Shown: positions 23,540 to 37,260 of the stretch, one piece after another
Layout of the letters: every line of letters starts with the position of its first letter
How positions within the stretch are numbered: position 1 is the first letter of the stretch
Assembly: GCF_036865545.1 (NCBI RefSeq)
Contig: NZ_CP142208.1
Span: 4,588,001-4,652,000 of the forward strand
Length of the DNA: 64,000 nucleotides
Origin: Erwinia sp. E_sp_B01_1
GTDB lineage: Bacteria > Pseudomonadota > Gammaproteobacteria > Enterobacterales > Enterobacteriaceae
Direction of reading: 5' to 3'
Notes under the pieces: generated by a model
The model's input: only the letters and a program-made list of their open reading frames with translations
Told to the model about the DNA's origin: nothing
Databases searched by the model: none
Translations under genes and position numbers: made by a program

Positions 23540-24691
23540 GTGAAGACAAAATTACCGCCTTTTATTGAGCTCTACCGTGAGTTGATTGCCACTCCTTCAA
23601 TCAGCGCAACCGACATTGCCATCGATCAGAGTAATGAAACTTTAATCAATTTGCTGGCCGGCTGGTTCCGCGACCTGGGCTTCAGCGTTGAGGTCCAACC
23701 GGTGCCGGGCACCCGCCATAAATTCAACATGCTGGCCAAAACCGGCAAGGGTGCGGGTGGATTGCTACTGGCAGGTCATACCGATACCGTTCCCTATGAC
23801 GATGGCCGCTGGACCCGCGATCCGTTCACGCTGACCGAACACGATAATAAGCTGTACGGCCTGGGTACTGCTGACATGAAAGGCTTCTTTGCTTTCATTC
23901 TGGATACCCTGCGCGACATTGACGTGACAAAGCTGGAAAAGCCGCTCTATATCCTGGCCACCGCCGATGAAGAAACCACGATGGCCGGGGCGAAGTATTT
24001 CTCTGAAAACACAACCATCCGACCGGATTGCGCGATCATCGGTGAGCCGACCTCGCTGAAACCCGTTCGTGCTCACAAGGGCCATTTGTCTCAGTCAATC
24101 CGCATTCAGGGCCAGTCGGGACATTCCAGCGATCCTGCACGCGGGGTTAATGCCATTGAGCTGATGCATGAATCCATTACGCATCTGATGGGTCTGCGTA
24201 ATACGCTGAAAGAACGCTACCACCATGACGGTTTTGCGATCCCCTATCCAACCATGAACTTTGGCTATATCAACGGCGGCGATGCACCAAATCGTATCTG
24301 TGCCTGTTGTGAAATGTATATGGATATTCGTCCGCTGCCGGGACTGTCGTTGAACGAACTGGAAGGGTTGCTGAATGATGCGCTGGCACCGGTTAGCGAA
24401 CGCTGGCCTGGCCGTGTGACGATCGCTGAGTTGCATCCTCCGATCCCGGGATATGAATGCCCGCGCGACCATAAACTGGTCCAGGTTGTTGAAAAACTGC
24501 TGGGAACAGAGACAGAAGTGGTGAATTACTGTACGGAAGCGCCATTTATCCAGGAATTGTGCCCGACCCTGGTTCTAGGACCCGGATCAATCAATCAGGC
24601 GCACCAGCCTGATGAATACATCGATACCGCATTTATTAAACCAACCCGCGAATTGATCGCTCAGGTTGTGCATCATTTTTGCCACCACTAA
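23540..24691 (+). CDS. argE: Acetylornithine deacetylase
   Basis: Zn-dependent M20-family hydrolase releasing ornithine from N-acetylornithine. 383 residues if started at the GTG at 23540, exactly the E. coli length; AAGGA lies nine bases upstream. The ATG at 23501 overlaps the ArgR boxes and would add a non-family extension. Metal-binding [31 protein letters not shown] and QAHQPDEYI are present. Divergent from argC. The presence of ArgE fits the linear acetylated pathway. Confidence 0.96.
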   Translation: MKTKLPPFIELYRELIATPSISATDIAIDQSNETLINLLAGWFRDLGFSVEVQPVPGTRHKFNMLAKTGKGAGGLLLAGHTDTVPYDDGRWTRDPFTLTEHDNKLYGLGTADMKGFFAFILDTLRDIDVTKLEKPLYILATADEETTMAGAKYFSENTTIRPDCAIIGEPTSLKPVRAHKGHLSQSIRIQGQSGHSSDPARGVNAIELMHESITHLMGLRNTLKERYHHDGFAIPYPTMNFGYINGGDAPNRICACCEMYMDIRPLPGLSLNELEGLLNDALAPVSERWPGRVTIAELHPPIPGYECPRDHKLVQVVEKLLGTETEVVNYCTEAPFIQELCPTLVLGPGSINQAHQPDEYIDTAFIKPTRELIAQVVHHFCHH

Positions 24692-24700
24692 ATGACATTC

Positions 24701-24734
24701 GGGGCAATTCACTAGTTAAACAGCGAGTTGCCCC
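24701..24734 (+). terminator. Possible argE terminator
   Basis: GGGGCAA and TTGCCCC arms separated by a 20-base loop, starting 9 bases after the argE stop, with a weak T-rich tail. Confidence 0.35.
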
Positions 24735-24936
24735 TGATTTGTTCCGTCTTTCATGATAAGAATAACTTATCTCACTTTGTTGTAATTAAATTTCATAAAT
24801 AACCGTAATTTAGCCGCTGAACTTGCCAGATTTTAGCCAATTGACGAATGGTAACGAACGTGGCTAGATAAAAGGCGAAGTTATGCCGGCGACGGTGAAA
24901 TAAAGTGACAAAAACAAGAAGGGTGTCAGGGGTCAT

Positions 24937-27588
24937 ATGAACGAACAATATTCCGCAATGCGAAGTAATGTCAGTATGCTCGGCAAACTGCTCGGGGATA
25001 CGATTAAGGATGCGCTTGGAGAGAACATCCTTGAGCGGGTGGAAACCATCCGTAAGCTCTCTAAGTCATCACGTGCGGGAAATGACGCCCACCGTAAAGA
25101 ATTGCTGTCAACGCTGCAAAACTTGTCAAATGACGAGCTGCTGCCCGTGGCACGCGCCTTCAGTCAGTTTTTGAATCTGACCAATGTCGCCGAGCAATAT
25201 CACACCATCTCCCCGAAAGGCGAAGGGGCTAACCACCCGGAGATGCTGACCAAAGTTTTCGACCGTCTTAAGCAGCAGCCCGACCTGAGCGAAGCGTCGA
25301 TCCGTCAGGCCATTGAGTCGCTCTCACTGGAGCTGGTGCTGACCGCTCACCCGACTGAAATCACTCGTCGTACGCTGATCCACAAGCTGGTTGAAGTTAA
25401 CAGCTGCCTTAAACAGCTCGATCACAACGATCTTTCTGATTACGATCGATCCCAGATTATGCGTCGTTTGCGCCAGCTGGTTGCGCAAGCCTGGCATACC
25501 GATGAAATCCGTAAGTACCGTCCTTCCCCGGTGGATGAAGCCAAGTGGGGCTTCGCGGTGGTGGAAAACAGCCTGTGGGAAGGCGTGCCAAACTTCCTGC
25601 GCGAGCTGAATGAGCAGGTTGAAGCCTCATTTGGCGTTAAGCTGCCGGTCGATTTTGTGCCCGTGCAGTTTACTTCATGGATGGGCGGCGACCGCGACGG
25701 TAACCCGAACGTCACGGCGGATATTACCCGCCATGTGCTGCAACTCAGCCGCTGGAAGGCCACCGATCTGTTCCTGCGCGATATTGCCGTGCTGGTTTCT
25801 GAACTCTCCATGTCTGAATGTACGCCAGAAGTTCGTGAGCTTTGCGGTAATCCGGAAGCGCTGGAGCCCTATCGCGAGATCATGAAAAACCTGCGTGGTC
25901 AGCTGATGAGCACCCAGGCCTATCTGGAGCGCCGTCTGAAGGGCGAGCGTCTGCCACGTCCTGCCGACCTGCTGATCTCCAATGACCAGCTTTGGGACCC
26001 GCTTTATACCTGCTATCAGTCACTGCAGGCATGCGGCATGGGCATTATTGCTAATGGTCAACTGCTTGACACCCTGCGCCGCGTGAAGTGCTTTGGTGTG
26101 CCACTGGTGCGAATCGATATTCGTCAGGAAAGCACCCGTCACACCGAAGCCATTGCCGAGATTACCCGTTTCCTGGGACTGGGCGATTACGAAAGCTGGT
26201 CAGAAGCCGACAAACAGGCCTTCCTGATCCGCGAGCTGAGTTCAAAACGTCCGCTGCTGCCGCGTCAGTGGGAGCCAAGTGCAGAAACCAAAGAAGTGCT
26301 GGATACCTGCCGTGTAGCGGCTGAAGTGCCTAAAGGTTCGATTGCTGCTTACGTTATCTCTATGGCGAAAGTGCCGTCAGATGTGCTGGCCGTACACCTG
26401 CTGCTGAAAGAAGCCGGCATTCCTTTCACCATGCCAGTAGCACCGCTGTTTGAAACGCTGGATGACCTGAACAATGCCAATGACGTGATGAGCCAGTTGC
26501 TCAACATCGACTGGTATCGCGGCATCATCCAGGGCAAGCAGATGGTGATGATTGGCTATTCAGATTCCGCTAAAGATGCGGGCGTGATGGCAGCAAGCTG
26601 GGCGCAGTATCAGGCTCAGGATGCGTTGATCAAAACCTGTGAGAAAGCGGGCATCGCGCTGACGCTGTTCCACGGACGTGGCGGCTCGATTGGGCGTGGC
26701 GGCGCACCGGCACATGCCGCGTTGCTGTCCCAGCCTCCGGGCAGCCTGAAAGGCGGCCTGCGTGTCACTGAACAGGGCGAGATGATCCGCTTTAAATACG
26801 GCCTGCCTGAAGTCACTATCAGCAGCCTGTCACTCTACACGGGCGCAATTCTGGAAGCTAACCTGCTGCCACCGCCAGAGCCTAAGAAAGAGTGGTGCGG
26901 CATCATGGATCAGCTGTCCGCGGATTCCTGCGAGATGTATCGCGGCTATGTGCGTGAGAACAAGGATTTTGTGCCTTACTTCCGTTCGGCCACCCCGGAG
27001 CAGGAGCTTGGCAAATTACCTCTGGGTTCACGTCCGGCCAAACGTCGTGCAAGTGGCGGAGTGGAGTCGTTACGTGCTATTCCATGGATTTTTGCCTGGA
27101 CGCAGAACCGCCTGATGCTGCCAGCCTGGCTGGGTGCCGGAGCAGGCCTGCAAAAGGCGATGGAAGCCGGTCATCAGGATGTGCTGGAAACAATGTGCCG
27201 TGACTGGCCCTTCTTCTCAACTCGTCTGGGCATGCTGGAGATGGTGTTCTCCAAAGCTGATTTGTGGCTGGCAGAGTATTACGATCAGCGTCTGGTAGAA
27301 CCGCAACTCTGGCCACTGGGCAAACAGCTGCGCGATCAGCTGGATTCTGACATCAAAGCTGTCCTGACCATTGCCAACGATGCCCATCTGATGGCTGACC
27401 AGCCGTGGATTGCCGAGTCGATTGCCCTGCGCAACGTCTACACCGATCCGCTAAACGTGCTGCAGGCTGAACTGTTGCATCGTTCGCGTCAGCTGGAAGC
27501 CAAAGGCGAAGCTCCTGACGCTGGCGTTGAACAGGCGCTGATGGTGACTATCGCTGGCGTGGCCGCCGGAATGCGTAATACCGGCTAA
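24937..27588 (+). CDS. ppc: Phosphoenolpyruvate carboxylase
   Basis: Anaplerotic carboxylation of PEP to oxaloacetate. 883 residues, equal to E. coli Ppc and very similar throughout. Catalytic motifs: [14 protein letters not shown] with the essential His near residue 138, [28 protein letters not shown], and C-terminal [18 protein letters not shown], whose asparagine is part of the aspartate inhibition site. Expected to be tetrameric, activated by acetyl-CoA and inhibited by aspartate. It stands alone between argE and metF and supplies oxaloacetate for the aspartate-derived pathways encoded next door. Confidence 0.98.
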   Translation: MNEQYSAMRSNVSMLGKLLGDTIKDALGENILERVETIRKLSKSSRAGNDAHRKELLSTLQNLSNDELLPVARAFSQFLNLTNVAEQYHTISPKGEGANHPEMLTKVFDRLKQQPDLSEASIRQAIESLSLELVLTAHPTEITRRTLIHKLVEVNSCLKQLDHNDLSDYDRSQIMRRLRQLVAQAWHTDEIRKYRPSPVDEAKWGFAVVENSLWEGVPNFLRELNEQVEASFGVKLPVDFVPVQFTSWMGGDRDGNPNVTADITRHVLQLSRWKATDLFLRDIAVLVSELSMSECTPEVRELCGNPEALEPYREIMKNLRGQLMSTQAYLERRLKGERLPRPADLLISNDQLWDPLYTCYQSLQACGMGIIANGQLLDTLRRVKCFGVPLVRIDIRQESTRHTEAIAEITRFLGLGDYESWSEADKQAFLIRELSSKRPLLPRQWEPSAETKEVLDTCRVAAEVPKGSIAAYVISMAKVPSDVLAVHLLLKEAGIPFTMPVAPLFETLDDLNNANDVMSQLLNIDWYRGIIQGKQMVMIGYSDSAKDAGVMAASWAQYQAQDALIKTCEKAGIALTLFHGRGGSIGRGGAPAHAALLSQPPGSLKGGLRVTEQGEMIRFKYGLPEVTISSLSLYTGAILEANLLPPPEPKKEWCGIMDQLSADSCEMYRGYVRENKDFVPYFRSATPEQELGKLPLGSRPAKRRASGGVESLRAIPWIFAWTQNRLMLPAWLGAGAGLQKAMEAGHQDVLETMCRDWPFFSTRLGMLEMVFSKADLWLAEYYDQRLVEPQLWPLGKQLRDQLDSDIKAVLTIANDAHLMADQPWIAESIALRNVYTDPLNVLQAELLHRSRQLEAKGEAPDAGVEQALMVTIAGVAAGMRNTG

Positions 27589-27596
27589 TTATCGTG

Positions 27597-27617
27597 CCGG
27601 GAAGCCTCGCTTCCCGG
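27597..27617 (+). terminator. Hairpin after ppc
   Basis: Perfect 9-bp stem CCGGGAAGC/GCTTCCCGG with CTC loop, starting 8 bases after the ppc stop. No T-run follows; a tandem repeat begins six bases later. Could be a factor-assisted 3' end. Confidence 0.55.
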
Positions 27618-27622
27618 ATATG

Positions 27623-27674
27623 AGCAGGTCAGCAGGTCAGCAGGTCAGCAGGTCAGCAGGTCAGCAGGTCAGCA
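27623..27674. repeat. 8-bp tandem repeat, 6.5 copies
   Basis: Six perfect head-to-tail copies of AGCAGGTC plus a partial AGCA, between the ppc hairpin and the metF terminator. A perfect short-unit array like this is prone to copy-number change by slippage. It is noncoding as far as I can see. Confidence 0.97.
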
Positions 27675-27704
27675 AAAGATGGTCTGAACTCTGCGGTTTT
27701 AGCC

Positions 27705-27735
27705 ATAAAAAAGACGCCCTCAGGCGTCTTTTTTT
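27705..27735. terminator. Bidirectional terminator ppc/metF
   Basis: A-run, AAGACGCC, CTCA loop, GGCGTCTT, T-run. It sits 16 bases from the metF stop and beyond the repeat from ppc, so it can serve both. Confidence 0.9.
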
Positions 27736-27750
27736 AATTCAGCAGTTTCT

Positions 27751-28656
<906 letters not shown>

Positions 28657-28697
28657 TTACCTCATCAATCGCTGCTGTTAAATGGCTAATCCGTACT

Positions 28698-28729
28698 GAA
28701 CATCCATACGTTTAGACGTCCAGACATTC
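28698..28729 (-). promoter_or_regulatory. MetJ operator upstream of metF
   Basis: Four contiguous 8-bp units GAACATCC, ATACGTTT, AGACGTCC and AGACATTC resemble the met box AGACGTCT, the third with 7 of 8 matches. They lie about 50-80 bases upstream of the metF start, suiting repression by MetJ-SAM. Confidence 0.75.
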
Positions 28730-28830
28730 AAAATGACGGATTCTGGTTATTCAGTCAACAGTTAAATGGTGTACAGGCGTGACAAATTATCAATCAAGCT
28801 GAAGAAAATTCACGTTATCAGCAAGACCAT

Positions 28831-28862
28831 AATAAAATCAAAGGGCCAGCGAGAGCCGGCCC
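28831..28862 (-). terminator. Terminator after metL
   Basis: Imperfect stem GGGCCGGC/GCTGGCCC followed by a T-rich stretch on the minus strand, just after the metL stop. Confidence 0.6.
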
Positions 28863-28873
28863 GGAAGAGGAAA

Positions 28874-31303
28874 TTAAAGTAACTGCGCCAGGCGATTCAG
28901 ATCGGACTGAATAGCCCCCGCCGTCACGTCACGGCCTGCGCCCGGTCCACGGATCACCAATGGATTATCGCGATACCAGCGGCTTTCAATGGCGAACACG
29001 TTATCGCAGGGTAGCAACGAGGCTAACGGATGCTCTCCCCGTACGGCTTCCACACCTACCCGCGCTCTGCCATTTGCATCAAATCGGGCGACGTAACGTA
29101 ATACCAGCCCCATCTCCTGAGCCGCTTCAAAGCGCTGCTGCATCTGGTCGTTAAGCACATCACCATTTTCAAAGAAGTGATCGACCGACTCGCCTTCACA
29201 GCATTTTGGCACCAGCGACTCAACCCGAACCTGGCCCGGCTCAATGTCATAGCCCGCTTCACGAGCCAGAATCACCAGCTTACGCATCACGTCCTGACCA
29301 GAGAGGTCCACGCGGGGATCCGGTTCTGTCAGCCCCTGCTGCCACGCCTGGTCCACCAGCTCCGTGAAGGGCACAGTGCCATCGTACTGCAGGAACAACC
29401 ATGAAAGCGTGCCTGAGAAAATACCGCTGATGGAGAGAATACTGTCGCCGCTTTCACGCAGATCTCGCACGGTATGGTTGACCGGCAATCCGGCACCTAC
29501 CGTGGCATTGTATAACCAGTGGCGGCCTGTTTTGGCAAAGGCATCGCGGATCTGGCGATAACGATCGCTGCTGGAAGCCCCTGCCACTTTATTGGCACTG
29601 ACCACATGGAAACCGTGGCTGGCAAAGTCCAGATACTGATCGGCGAGCGTTTCACTGGCCGTCACATCCAGCACCACAAGGTCATCAAACGGGTGCGCTC
29701 TCATCCACAGGAACAGGGATTCTTCATCCTGCGCCACCGCTTCCTCTTCAAAAAAGGCAAGGGCGCGGCTGGCATCCAGCCCGTCATAGCTCAGCAGGCT
29801 GCGGCGGCTGTCCACCACTCCGGCCAGCAGGAACTCAAAACCGGTACGGGCCGAGATCGTTTCCTGCTCGCGTCCGAAAAGCTCCAGCCAGCGAGAACCG
29901 ATATTCCCCTTGCCGAAGAGCATCAGTCCAATACGCTTCTCTGCGCGGAACAGGGAGTGGTGCAGGCCCTGGATCAGGCTTTCAGTGGGGCCAACGCGTA
30001 ATATCGCAACCAGACTGATGCCCTCTTCGGACTGCCAGATAAATTCTACCGGCTGATCTTTCAGCTGCTGCCAGAAGCGGTGGCTGTGCAGTGGATTACG
30101 GCAAACGCCGGCGCCCACCATCGCTACCAGTGCCATGCCTTCACGCAGTTGCAGACGGCCCGGAATAGCCGCGTCCTGTAGCAGATCCAACGCGCTGCTG
30201 ACCACTTCAGAGGTGTAGCAGAGCTGCAGAAGATTCCGGTCGGGGTGCACACCGGTTGCCAGAGGACGCAGTTGAGCGCGCTTTAACAGATGATCGATTT
30301 CTTTATGCAGGGAAGCAAAATCGTGCTGAGGCGGTACCTGGAACTCAATAAGACAGACATCGTCGTGACTGGTCACGATACGCGCGCCTGTACCGGAAGC
30401 CAGCACCCGCTCAATGCGGGTCGACCCCTGTTCAGGCTGATAGCTGCAGCGTAATTGCAGATCAATATCACTGCCGGAAACGGGCTGAAGAGTACGGGTA
30501 TGCAGTACCGGTGCGGCCAGACGCGCCAGCTCACTGGCTTCATCCAGACGCAGCAAGGGCAACAGGCAGGCATCTTTTACTTTGCGCGGATCGGCACTGT
30601 AGACACCCGCGACATCGCTCCAGATGGTCACGCGGGAAACGCCAGCCAGCGCCCCGATCTGCGTGGCGGAATAGTCGCTGCCGTTACGGCCAAGCAGCAC
30701 CGTTTCGCCAGCATCATTACGGGAGATGAACCCGGTCACCACCAGACGCTGATTAGGGTGCTGGGCGATTAACTGCTGTAAAAGCGGCCAGGATTTCCCT
30801 TCGTCCACTTCCGGCTGTGCAGCCCGCTCAGCCCGCAGAAAATCACGGGCATCCAGCCAGCAGGCCTTAATATCACGCAAAGTCAGTACGGCGGCCATCA
30901 GACGGGCAGACCAGATTTCACCGTGGCCCACAACTTCGGCATAGACGGCGTCGGTGATCTTACCGTCCAGCAGCGCCGCCAGCTTTTCCAGATCGTGAAT
31001 AAACGCCGATATCAGATCGTCAGCTTTCTCAGGCGGAAGCAGGCTTGCTATCAGCTCGCTCTGGTAACGTCGCAGCGCCTGTTGAACCTGGTGAGCCGAT
31101 AACCGATCGCTCTGGCTCAGTTTAAGCCAGCTGATTAACTGGTTAGTCGTGCTCCCCGCTGCGGAGACCACCATCACATCACCGGGATGGCTGTACTCCG
31201 CCATAATCCCCGCTACACGCTGGTAACATTTGGCATCAGCAAGACTGCTGCCACCAAATTTATGCAACTGCCGTGAACCTGCTGCCACTGCTGACTGACT
31301 CAT
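28874..31303 (-). CDS. metL: Bifunctional aspartokinase II / homoserine dehydrogenase II
   Basis: Catalyses the first and third steps of the aspartate pathway towards methionine. 809 residues against 810 in E. coli. N-terminal aspartokinase domain (HKFGGSSLADAKCY; GRNGSDYSAT), central linker with degenerate ACT-like parts, and C-terminal homoserine dehydrogenase (MLFGKGNIGSRWLELF; VSANKVAGASS; GAGLPVNHTVRDLRESGD; GRDVTAGAIQSDL). MetL is known to be regulated by repression and not by feedback. Its start lies two bases after the metB stop, so the two are translationally linked. Confidence 0.97.
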   Translation of the reverse strand: MSQSAVAAGSRQLHKFGGSSLADAKCYQRVAGIMAEYSHPGDVMVVSAAGSTTNQLISWLKLSQSDRLSAHQVQQALRRYQSELIASLLPPEKADDLISAFIHDLEKLAALLDGKITDAVYAEVVGHGEIWSARLMAAVLTLRDIKACWLDARDFLRAERAAQPEVDEGKSWPLLQQLIAQHPNQRLVVTGFISRNDAGETVLLGRNGSDYSATQIGALAGVSRVTIWSDVAGVYSADPRKVKDACLLPLLRLDEASELARLAAPVLHTRTLQPVSGSDIDLQLRCSYQPEQGSTRIERVLASGTGARIVTSHDDVCLIEFQVPPQHDFASLHKEIDHLLKRAQLRPLATGVHPDRNLLQLCYTSEVVSSALDLLQDAAIPGRLQLREGMALVAMVGAGVCRNPLHSHRFWQQLKDQPVEFIWQSEEGISLVAILRVGPTESLIQGLHHSLFRAEKRIGLMLFGKGNIGSRWLELFGREQETISARTGFEFLLAGVVDSRRSLLSYDGLDASRALAFFEEEAVAQDEESLFLWMRAHPFDDLVVLDVTASETLADQYLDFASHGFHVVSANKVAGASSSDRYRQIRDAFAKTGRHWLYNATVGAGLPVNHTVRDLRESGDSILSISGIFSGTLSWLFLQYDGTVPFTELVDQAWQQGLTEPDPRVDLSGQDVMRKLVILAREAGYDIEPGQVRVESLVPKCCEGESVDHFFENGDVLNDQMQQRFEAAQEMGLVLRYVARFDANGRARVGVEAVRGEHPLASLLPCDNVFAIESRWYRDNPLVIRGPGAGRDVTAGAIQSDLNRLAQLL

Positions 31304-31305
31304 GC

Positions 31306-32466
31306 TTACCTCTCAGCCGCTATCCGGAATGCATTATCCAGATCGGCGATTAAATCTTCGTGATCTTCAATTCCCACTGACACCCGAAGCAGGGTCTCAG
31401 AAATTCCAGCTGCTGCACGTGCTTCTGCTGACATGCCTGCATGGGTCATGGTAGCGGTATGAGAAATCAGGCTCTCTACCCCACCCAGCGATTCGGCCAG
31501 CGTGAACAGTTCCAGCGCTTTCAGGAAGCGACGCAGTTTTTGCTCGTCCCCCTCCAGTTCGAAACTTAGCATGGCACCAAAGCCTTTTTGCTGACGCACC
31601 GCAAACTGGTGTCCGGCATTTTCAGGCAGAGAAGGATGATACAGCTTTTTGACCAGGGGTTGTTGCTTCAGGTAATCAACAATCGCCAGAGCATTACGTT
31701 GTGCGGCAGCCATACGAGGTGCCAGCGTACGCATGCCACGCAGCAGTAAATAGCTGTCGAAAGCGCCTCCGGTCACACCAATATTGTTTGCCCACCATGC
31801 CAGTTCAGTCACCAGCGCAGGATCTTTGGCAATCACGGCCCCGGCCACGACATCAGAGTGGCCGTTCAGATATTTAGTACAGGAGTGCAACACCAGATCG
31901 GCACCCAGCGCCAGAGGGTTTTGCAAAGCCGGGCTGAGGAAGGTGTTATCCACGACGCTAATGGCACCGGCTTCACGGGTGGCCTTGCAGATTGCCGCGA
32001 TATCCACCACGCGCAACAAAGGATTACTGGGGCTTTCAATCAGCACCAGTTTTGGCTGTTCCGCCAGCGCGGCTTTAAGCGCTTCTTCATCGCCCTGGTC
32101 AACAAACTTCACACGATACGCGCCTCGCTTGCTCAGGCTGTCGAACAGACGATAGCTGCCACCATAGCAATCATGAGGGGCCACCAGCAGATCGCCAGGC
32201 TTCAGGAAAACCGTACAGACCAGATGAATGGCTGACATGCCAGTATTGGTCATCACCGCACCGGCTCCCCCTTCCAAATCAGCCAGAGCACGCTGCACCA
32301 CATCACGCGTTGGGTTACCCCGGCGCGAGTAGTCGTGAGCGCGCGGCTCGTTAAAATCCGTAAAGTTATAGGTACTGGAAAGGTGGATCGGCGGGACAAC
32401 GCAGCCATACTGCTCGTCATCATTCAAACCGCTGCGTACTGCGATGGTTGCCTGTTTACGCGTCAT
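31306..32466 (-). CDS. metB: Cystathionine gamma-synthase
   Basis: PLP enzyme joining O-succinylhomoserine and cysteine to cystathionine. 386 residues, equal to E. coli MetB. The Schiff-base lysine is in VLHSCTKYLNGHSDVVAG; other motifs are HDYSRRGNPTRD and TNTGMSAIHL. ATG 32466 (MTRKQATIAVRSGL) is the family start; upstream in-frame codons run into the MetJ operator region. First gene of metBL, divergent from metJ, with MetJ boxes between. Confidence 0.97.
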   Translation of the reverse strand: MTRKQATIAVRSGLNDDEQYGCVVPPIHLSSTYNFTDFNEPRAHDYSRRGNPTRDVVQRALADLEGGAGAVMTNTGMSAIHLVCTVFLKPGDLLVAPHDCYGGSYRLFDSLSKRGAYRVKFVDQGDEEALKAALAEQPKLVLIESPSNPLLRVVDIAAICKATREAGAISVVDNTFLSPALQNPLALGADLVLHSCTKYLNGHSDVVAGAVIAKDPALVTELAWWANNIGVTGGAFDSYLLLRGMRTLAPRMAAAQRNALAIVDYLKQQPLVKKLYHPSLPENAGHQFAVRQQKGFGAMLSFELEGDEQKLRRFLKALELFTLAESLGGVESLISHTATMTHAGMSAEARAAAGISETLLRVSVGIEDHEDLIADLDNAFRIAAER

Positions 32467-32525
32467 GGGGCATAAATTCCTGACTGAAGAAGAGAGAAGA
32501 GCGTCTAGCATAACAGGGCATGGAT

Positions 32526-32557
32526 GGACGTCAATACATCTGGACATCTAAATGTCT
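32526..32557. promoter_or_regulatory. MetJ operator between metB and metJ
   Basis: Four consecutive 8-bp units GGACGTCA, ATACATCT, GGACATCT and AAATGTCT, each with about 6 of 8 matches to AGACGTCT. The array lies in the metB-metJ divergent spacer, where E. coli has its metJB operator. Confidence 0.82.
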
Positions 32558-32752
32558 TTGCGTATAGATTGAGCAAACCGACAATAACCGTTAATATTAT
32601 GTCGTTATAGCCCGCAGAAAGTGGTTATACCGCAGTGTGATGGACACCAACTTCGGGCATAATTAGCCGAATTTCGGTATAAACCCTGATGCCATTGACG
32701 CTTACGTCAGGAATAAAGGGTAATTTCAATTTAATGATGACTAAGGTAACCC

Positions 32753-33070
32753 ATGGCTGAATGGAACGGCGAATATATCAGCCCGTACGCTGAGCACGGC
32801 AAGAAGAGCGAACAGGTTAAGAAAATCACGGTATCCATTCCGTTGAAAGTATTGAAAATCCTGACCGATGAGCGTACCCGTCGTCAGGTTAACAACTTGC
32901 GTCACGCCACCAACAGCGAGCTGCTGTGCGAGGCGTTTCTGCACGCTTTCACCGGCCAGCCTTTACCAGATGATGTTGATCTGCGTAAAGAACGCAGTGA
33001 TGAGATCCCGGAAGAAGCGAAAGCTATCATGCGCGAAATGGGCGTCGATCCTGACACCTGGGAGTACTAG
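32753..33070 (+). CDS. metJ: Methionine repressor MetJ
   Basis: SAM-dependent ribbon-helix-helix repressor of the met regulon. 105 residues, the usual MetJ length. The beta-ribbon [23 protein letters not shown] and the helix [25 protein letters not shown] are those of E. coli MetJ. It is divergent from metBL and controls the operators found at metB/metJ and metF within this window. Confidence 0.98.
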   Translation: MAEWNGEYISPYAEHGKKSEQVKKITVSIPLKVLKILTDERTRRQVNNLRHATNSELLCEAFLHAFTGQPLPDDVDLRKERSDEIPEEAKAIMREMGVDPDTWEY

Positions 33071-33164
33071 ACGAGTAATGGCCTGGGCTACATGCCCGGC
33101 CAGTTCGTTTCCTCTGGTGATGCGCAGACAGAGAAAAAGAGCCTTCTACCCGATCGACACGCAT

Positions 33165-33193
33165 AAAAAAACCCAGCCGAGGCTGGGTTTTTT
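33165..33193. terminator. Bidirectional terminator metJ/rpmE
   Basis: A-run, AACCCAGC, CGAG loop, GCTGGGTT, T-run between the convergent ends of metJ and rpmE. Confidence 0.92.
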
Positions 33194-33231
33194 CGTTGCA
33201 TCCGAAACGGAGACCGTTTCGTTCAGGGTGC

Positions 33232-33444
33232 TTATTTAGCGCCTGGGATGCTGAAACGCTTGTTGAAGCGGTCAACACGACCACCGCTTGCAACATCACG
33301 CTGCTTGCCGGTGTAGAACGGGTGGCAGTTACCACATACGTCCAGGTTCAGGTCGTGACCCACGGTTGAGCGGGTTTTGATTTCGTTACCGCAAGAACAT
33401 TTAGCAGTAACTTCAGCGTAATTAGGGTGAATACCTTTTTTCAT
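33232..33444 (-). CDS. rpmE: 50S ribosomal protein L31
   Basis: Ribosomal protein of 70 residues, equal to E. coli L31. It is the zinc-binding (C+) form, with cysteines at 16 and 18 (CSCG) and 37 and 40 (CGNC). It bridges the subunits. E. coli rpmE is autoregulated through its 5' leader; the roughly 100-base spacer here to the divergent priA could hold a similar leader, but I do not resolve it. Confidence 0.98.
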   Translation of the reverse strand: MKKGIHPNYAEVTAKCSCGNEIKTRSTVGHDLNLDVCGNCHPFYTGKQRDVASGGRVDRFNKRFSIPGAK

Positions 33445-33659
33445 GGGAAACCTCAGTTAAGGCCGTGTCGCTCTCCCATGCCAGGATTATTCCTGCACAG
33501 GCACCACACGAAGATTAATATTTCAGGTGTTTTGATACCAAAATGCCGTATCAACGGCGGCGAACTATACAGAATATAACCAGCCACTGCAATCGAATCC
33601 GCACATTTCAGAACACACAGTGTACACTATCTCGCTCACAATTTCATCCGGATGATTTC

Positions 33660-35857
<2,198 letters not shown>

Positions 35858-36049
35858 ACCGGGCAGAGGTTGCGGGCGACATCGAAAAAAGTCGCACAAG
35901 TCACAATTTTTATGCAAATTAAGTAACGGCCCGTGGATTCATCTGATACACATGGGTATACGACCTGTAACGGAACGGGTAGCAGCCGCTTTATCATCAG
36001 AATGTCCCCAAAAGTCAGGTCAGCTGAGGCTGGCGTGAGGAGAAGAGTG

Positions 36050-37087
36050 TTGGAGCAGAATCAAGAGACAACCGGCGCGACCATGAAGGACGTGGCTGAG
36101 CAAGCAGGCGTATCAACGGCGACTGTTTCGCGCGCCCTGATGAACCCGGAAAAGGTCTCTGCAGCCACCCGTAAAAAAGTCGAACAGGCGGTGATTGCCG
36201 TAGGCTACTCCCCCCATGCAATGGCCCGTAGCGCCAAACGCAGTGAATCCCGGACTATCCTGGTGATTGTGCCGGATATCTGCGACCCCTTTTTCAGTGA
36301 GATGATCCGTGGGATCGAAGTGGTGGCTGCCGATCAGGGCTACCTGGTGTTGATCGGTGACTGCGCCCATCAAAACAGGCAGGAAAAGTCTTTCCTTAAT
36401 CTGGTGATGACCCGCCAGATCGATGGCATGGTTCTGCTGGGTTCTCAGGTGCCTTTCGAGACCGGCATCGAAGAGCAGCGCAACCTTCCCCCGATGGTAA
36501 TGGCTAACGAATTTGCCCCTGAACTGGAATTACCTACCGTCCATATTGATAACCTGACGGCCGCGTTTGAAGCGGTAAACCATCTGCTGAAGCTGGGCCA
36601 CAGTCGTATTGCCTGCATCGCAGGACCGCAGGATATGCCGCTGTGCCAGTATCGCCTGCAGGGATATATTCAGGCATTAAGGCGTAACGGCATGACCGTG
36701 GATCCCCACTATATTGTGCGGGGTGACTTTACTTTTGATGCCGGTTCACGCGCGCTGAAACAGCTGATGGCCTTACCCCAGCCCCCTGATGCCCTGTTCT
36801 GCCACAGTGACATAATGGCGCTGGGTGCCATGTCTCAGGCTAAAATTATGGGCCTTCGTGTCCCGAAGGATCTTTCGCTGATTGGCTTTGATGACATTGA
36901 ACTTTCACGCTACAGCGATCCCCAGTTAACTACCGTCGCCCAGCCAAGGTTCAATATTGGCCGTGAAGCCATGCTTCTGCTGCTGGAGCAGCTGCAGGGT
37001 AAATTAGTAAACAGTGGTTCCCGCCTGCTGGATTTTGAATTAAAAATCCGTGGCAGTACGGCTCCTTCCCTGCGGGAAAAGGGCTGA
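36050..37087 (+). CDS. cytR: LacI-family transcriptional regulator CytR
   Basis: Cytidine-responsive repressor that works with CRP on nucleoside uptake and catabolism genes. About 345 residues. Helix-turn-helix TMKDVAEQAGVSTATVSRALMNPEKVS at the N terminus, then a periplasmic-binding-protein-like domain with VPDICDPFFSEMIRGIE, NLPPMVMANEFAPELELPTVHID and GFDDIEL. The start is uncertain: TTG 36050 gives the E. coli N-terminal length and lies seven bases from AGGAG, while GTG 36047 is three bases upstream with only four-base spacing. It sits between priA and ftsN as in E. coli. Confidence 0.95.
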   Translation: MEQNQETTGATMKDVAEQAGVSTATVSRALMNPEKVSAATRKKVEQAVIAVGYSPHAMARSAKRSESRTILVIVPDICDPFFSEMIRGIEVVAADQGYLVLIGDCAHQNRQEKSFLNLVMTRQIDGMVLLGSQVPFETGIEEQRNLPPMVMANEFAPELELPTVHIDNLTAAFEAVNHLLKLGHSRIACIAGPQDMPLCQYRLQGYIQALRRNGMTVDPHYIVRGDFTFDAGSRALKQLMALPQPPDALFCHSDIMALGAMSQAKIMGLRVPKDLSLIGFDDIELSRYSDPQLTTVAQPRFNIGREAMLLLLEQLQGKLVNSGSRLLDFELKIRGSTAPSLREKG

Positions 37088-37260
37088 CGGGTAAAAACGG
37101 CATTCAGAGCAGTCGCAAAAATGAGAATCAGCAGATTCTTAGAGGTATCCCCGCTGGTCAAACTTCCGGCCCTTGAGTAACATGGCGAGCTGATAGCCGG
37201 GCGCGCCAACTCTGATTATTTGTCCGGCCTCACCTTTCATTGATTATTAGCGGAACGATA

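Noticed and set aside
27623..27674. CRISPR-like array
   Set aside because: Units are directly adjacent 8-mers without spacers, so this is a simple tandem repeat.
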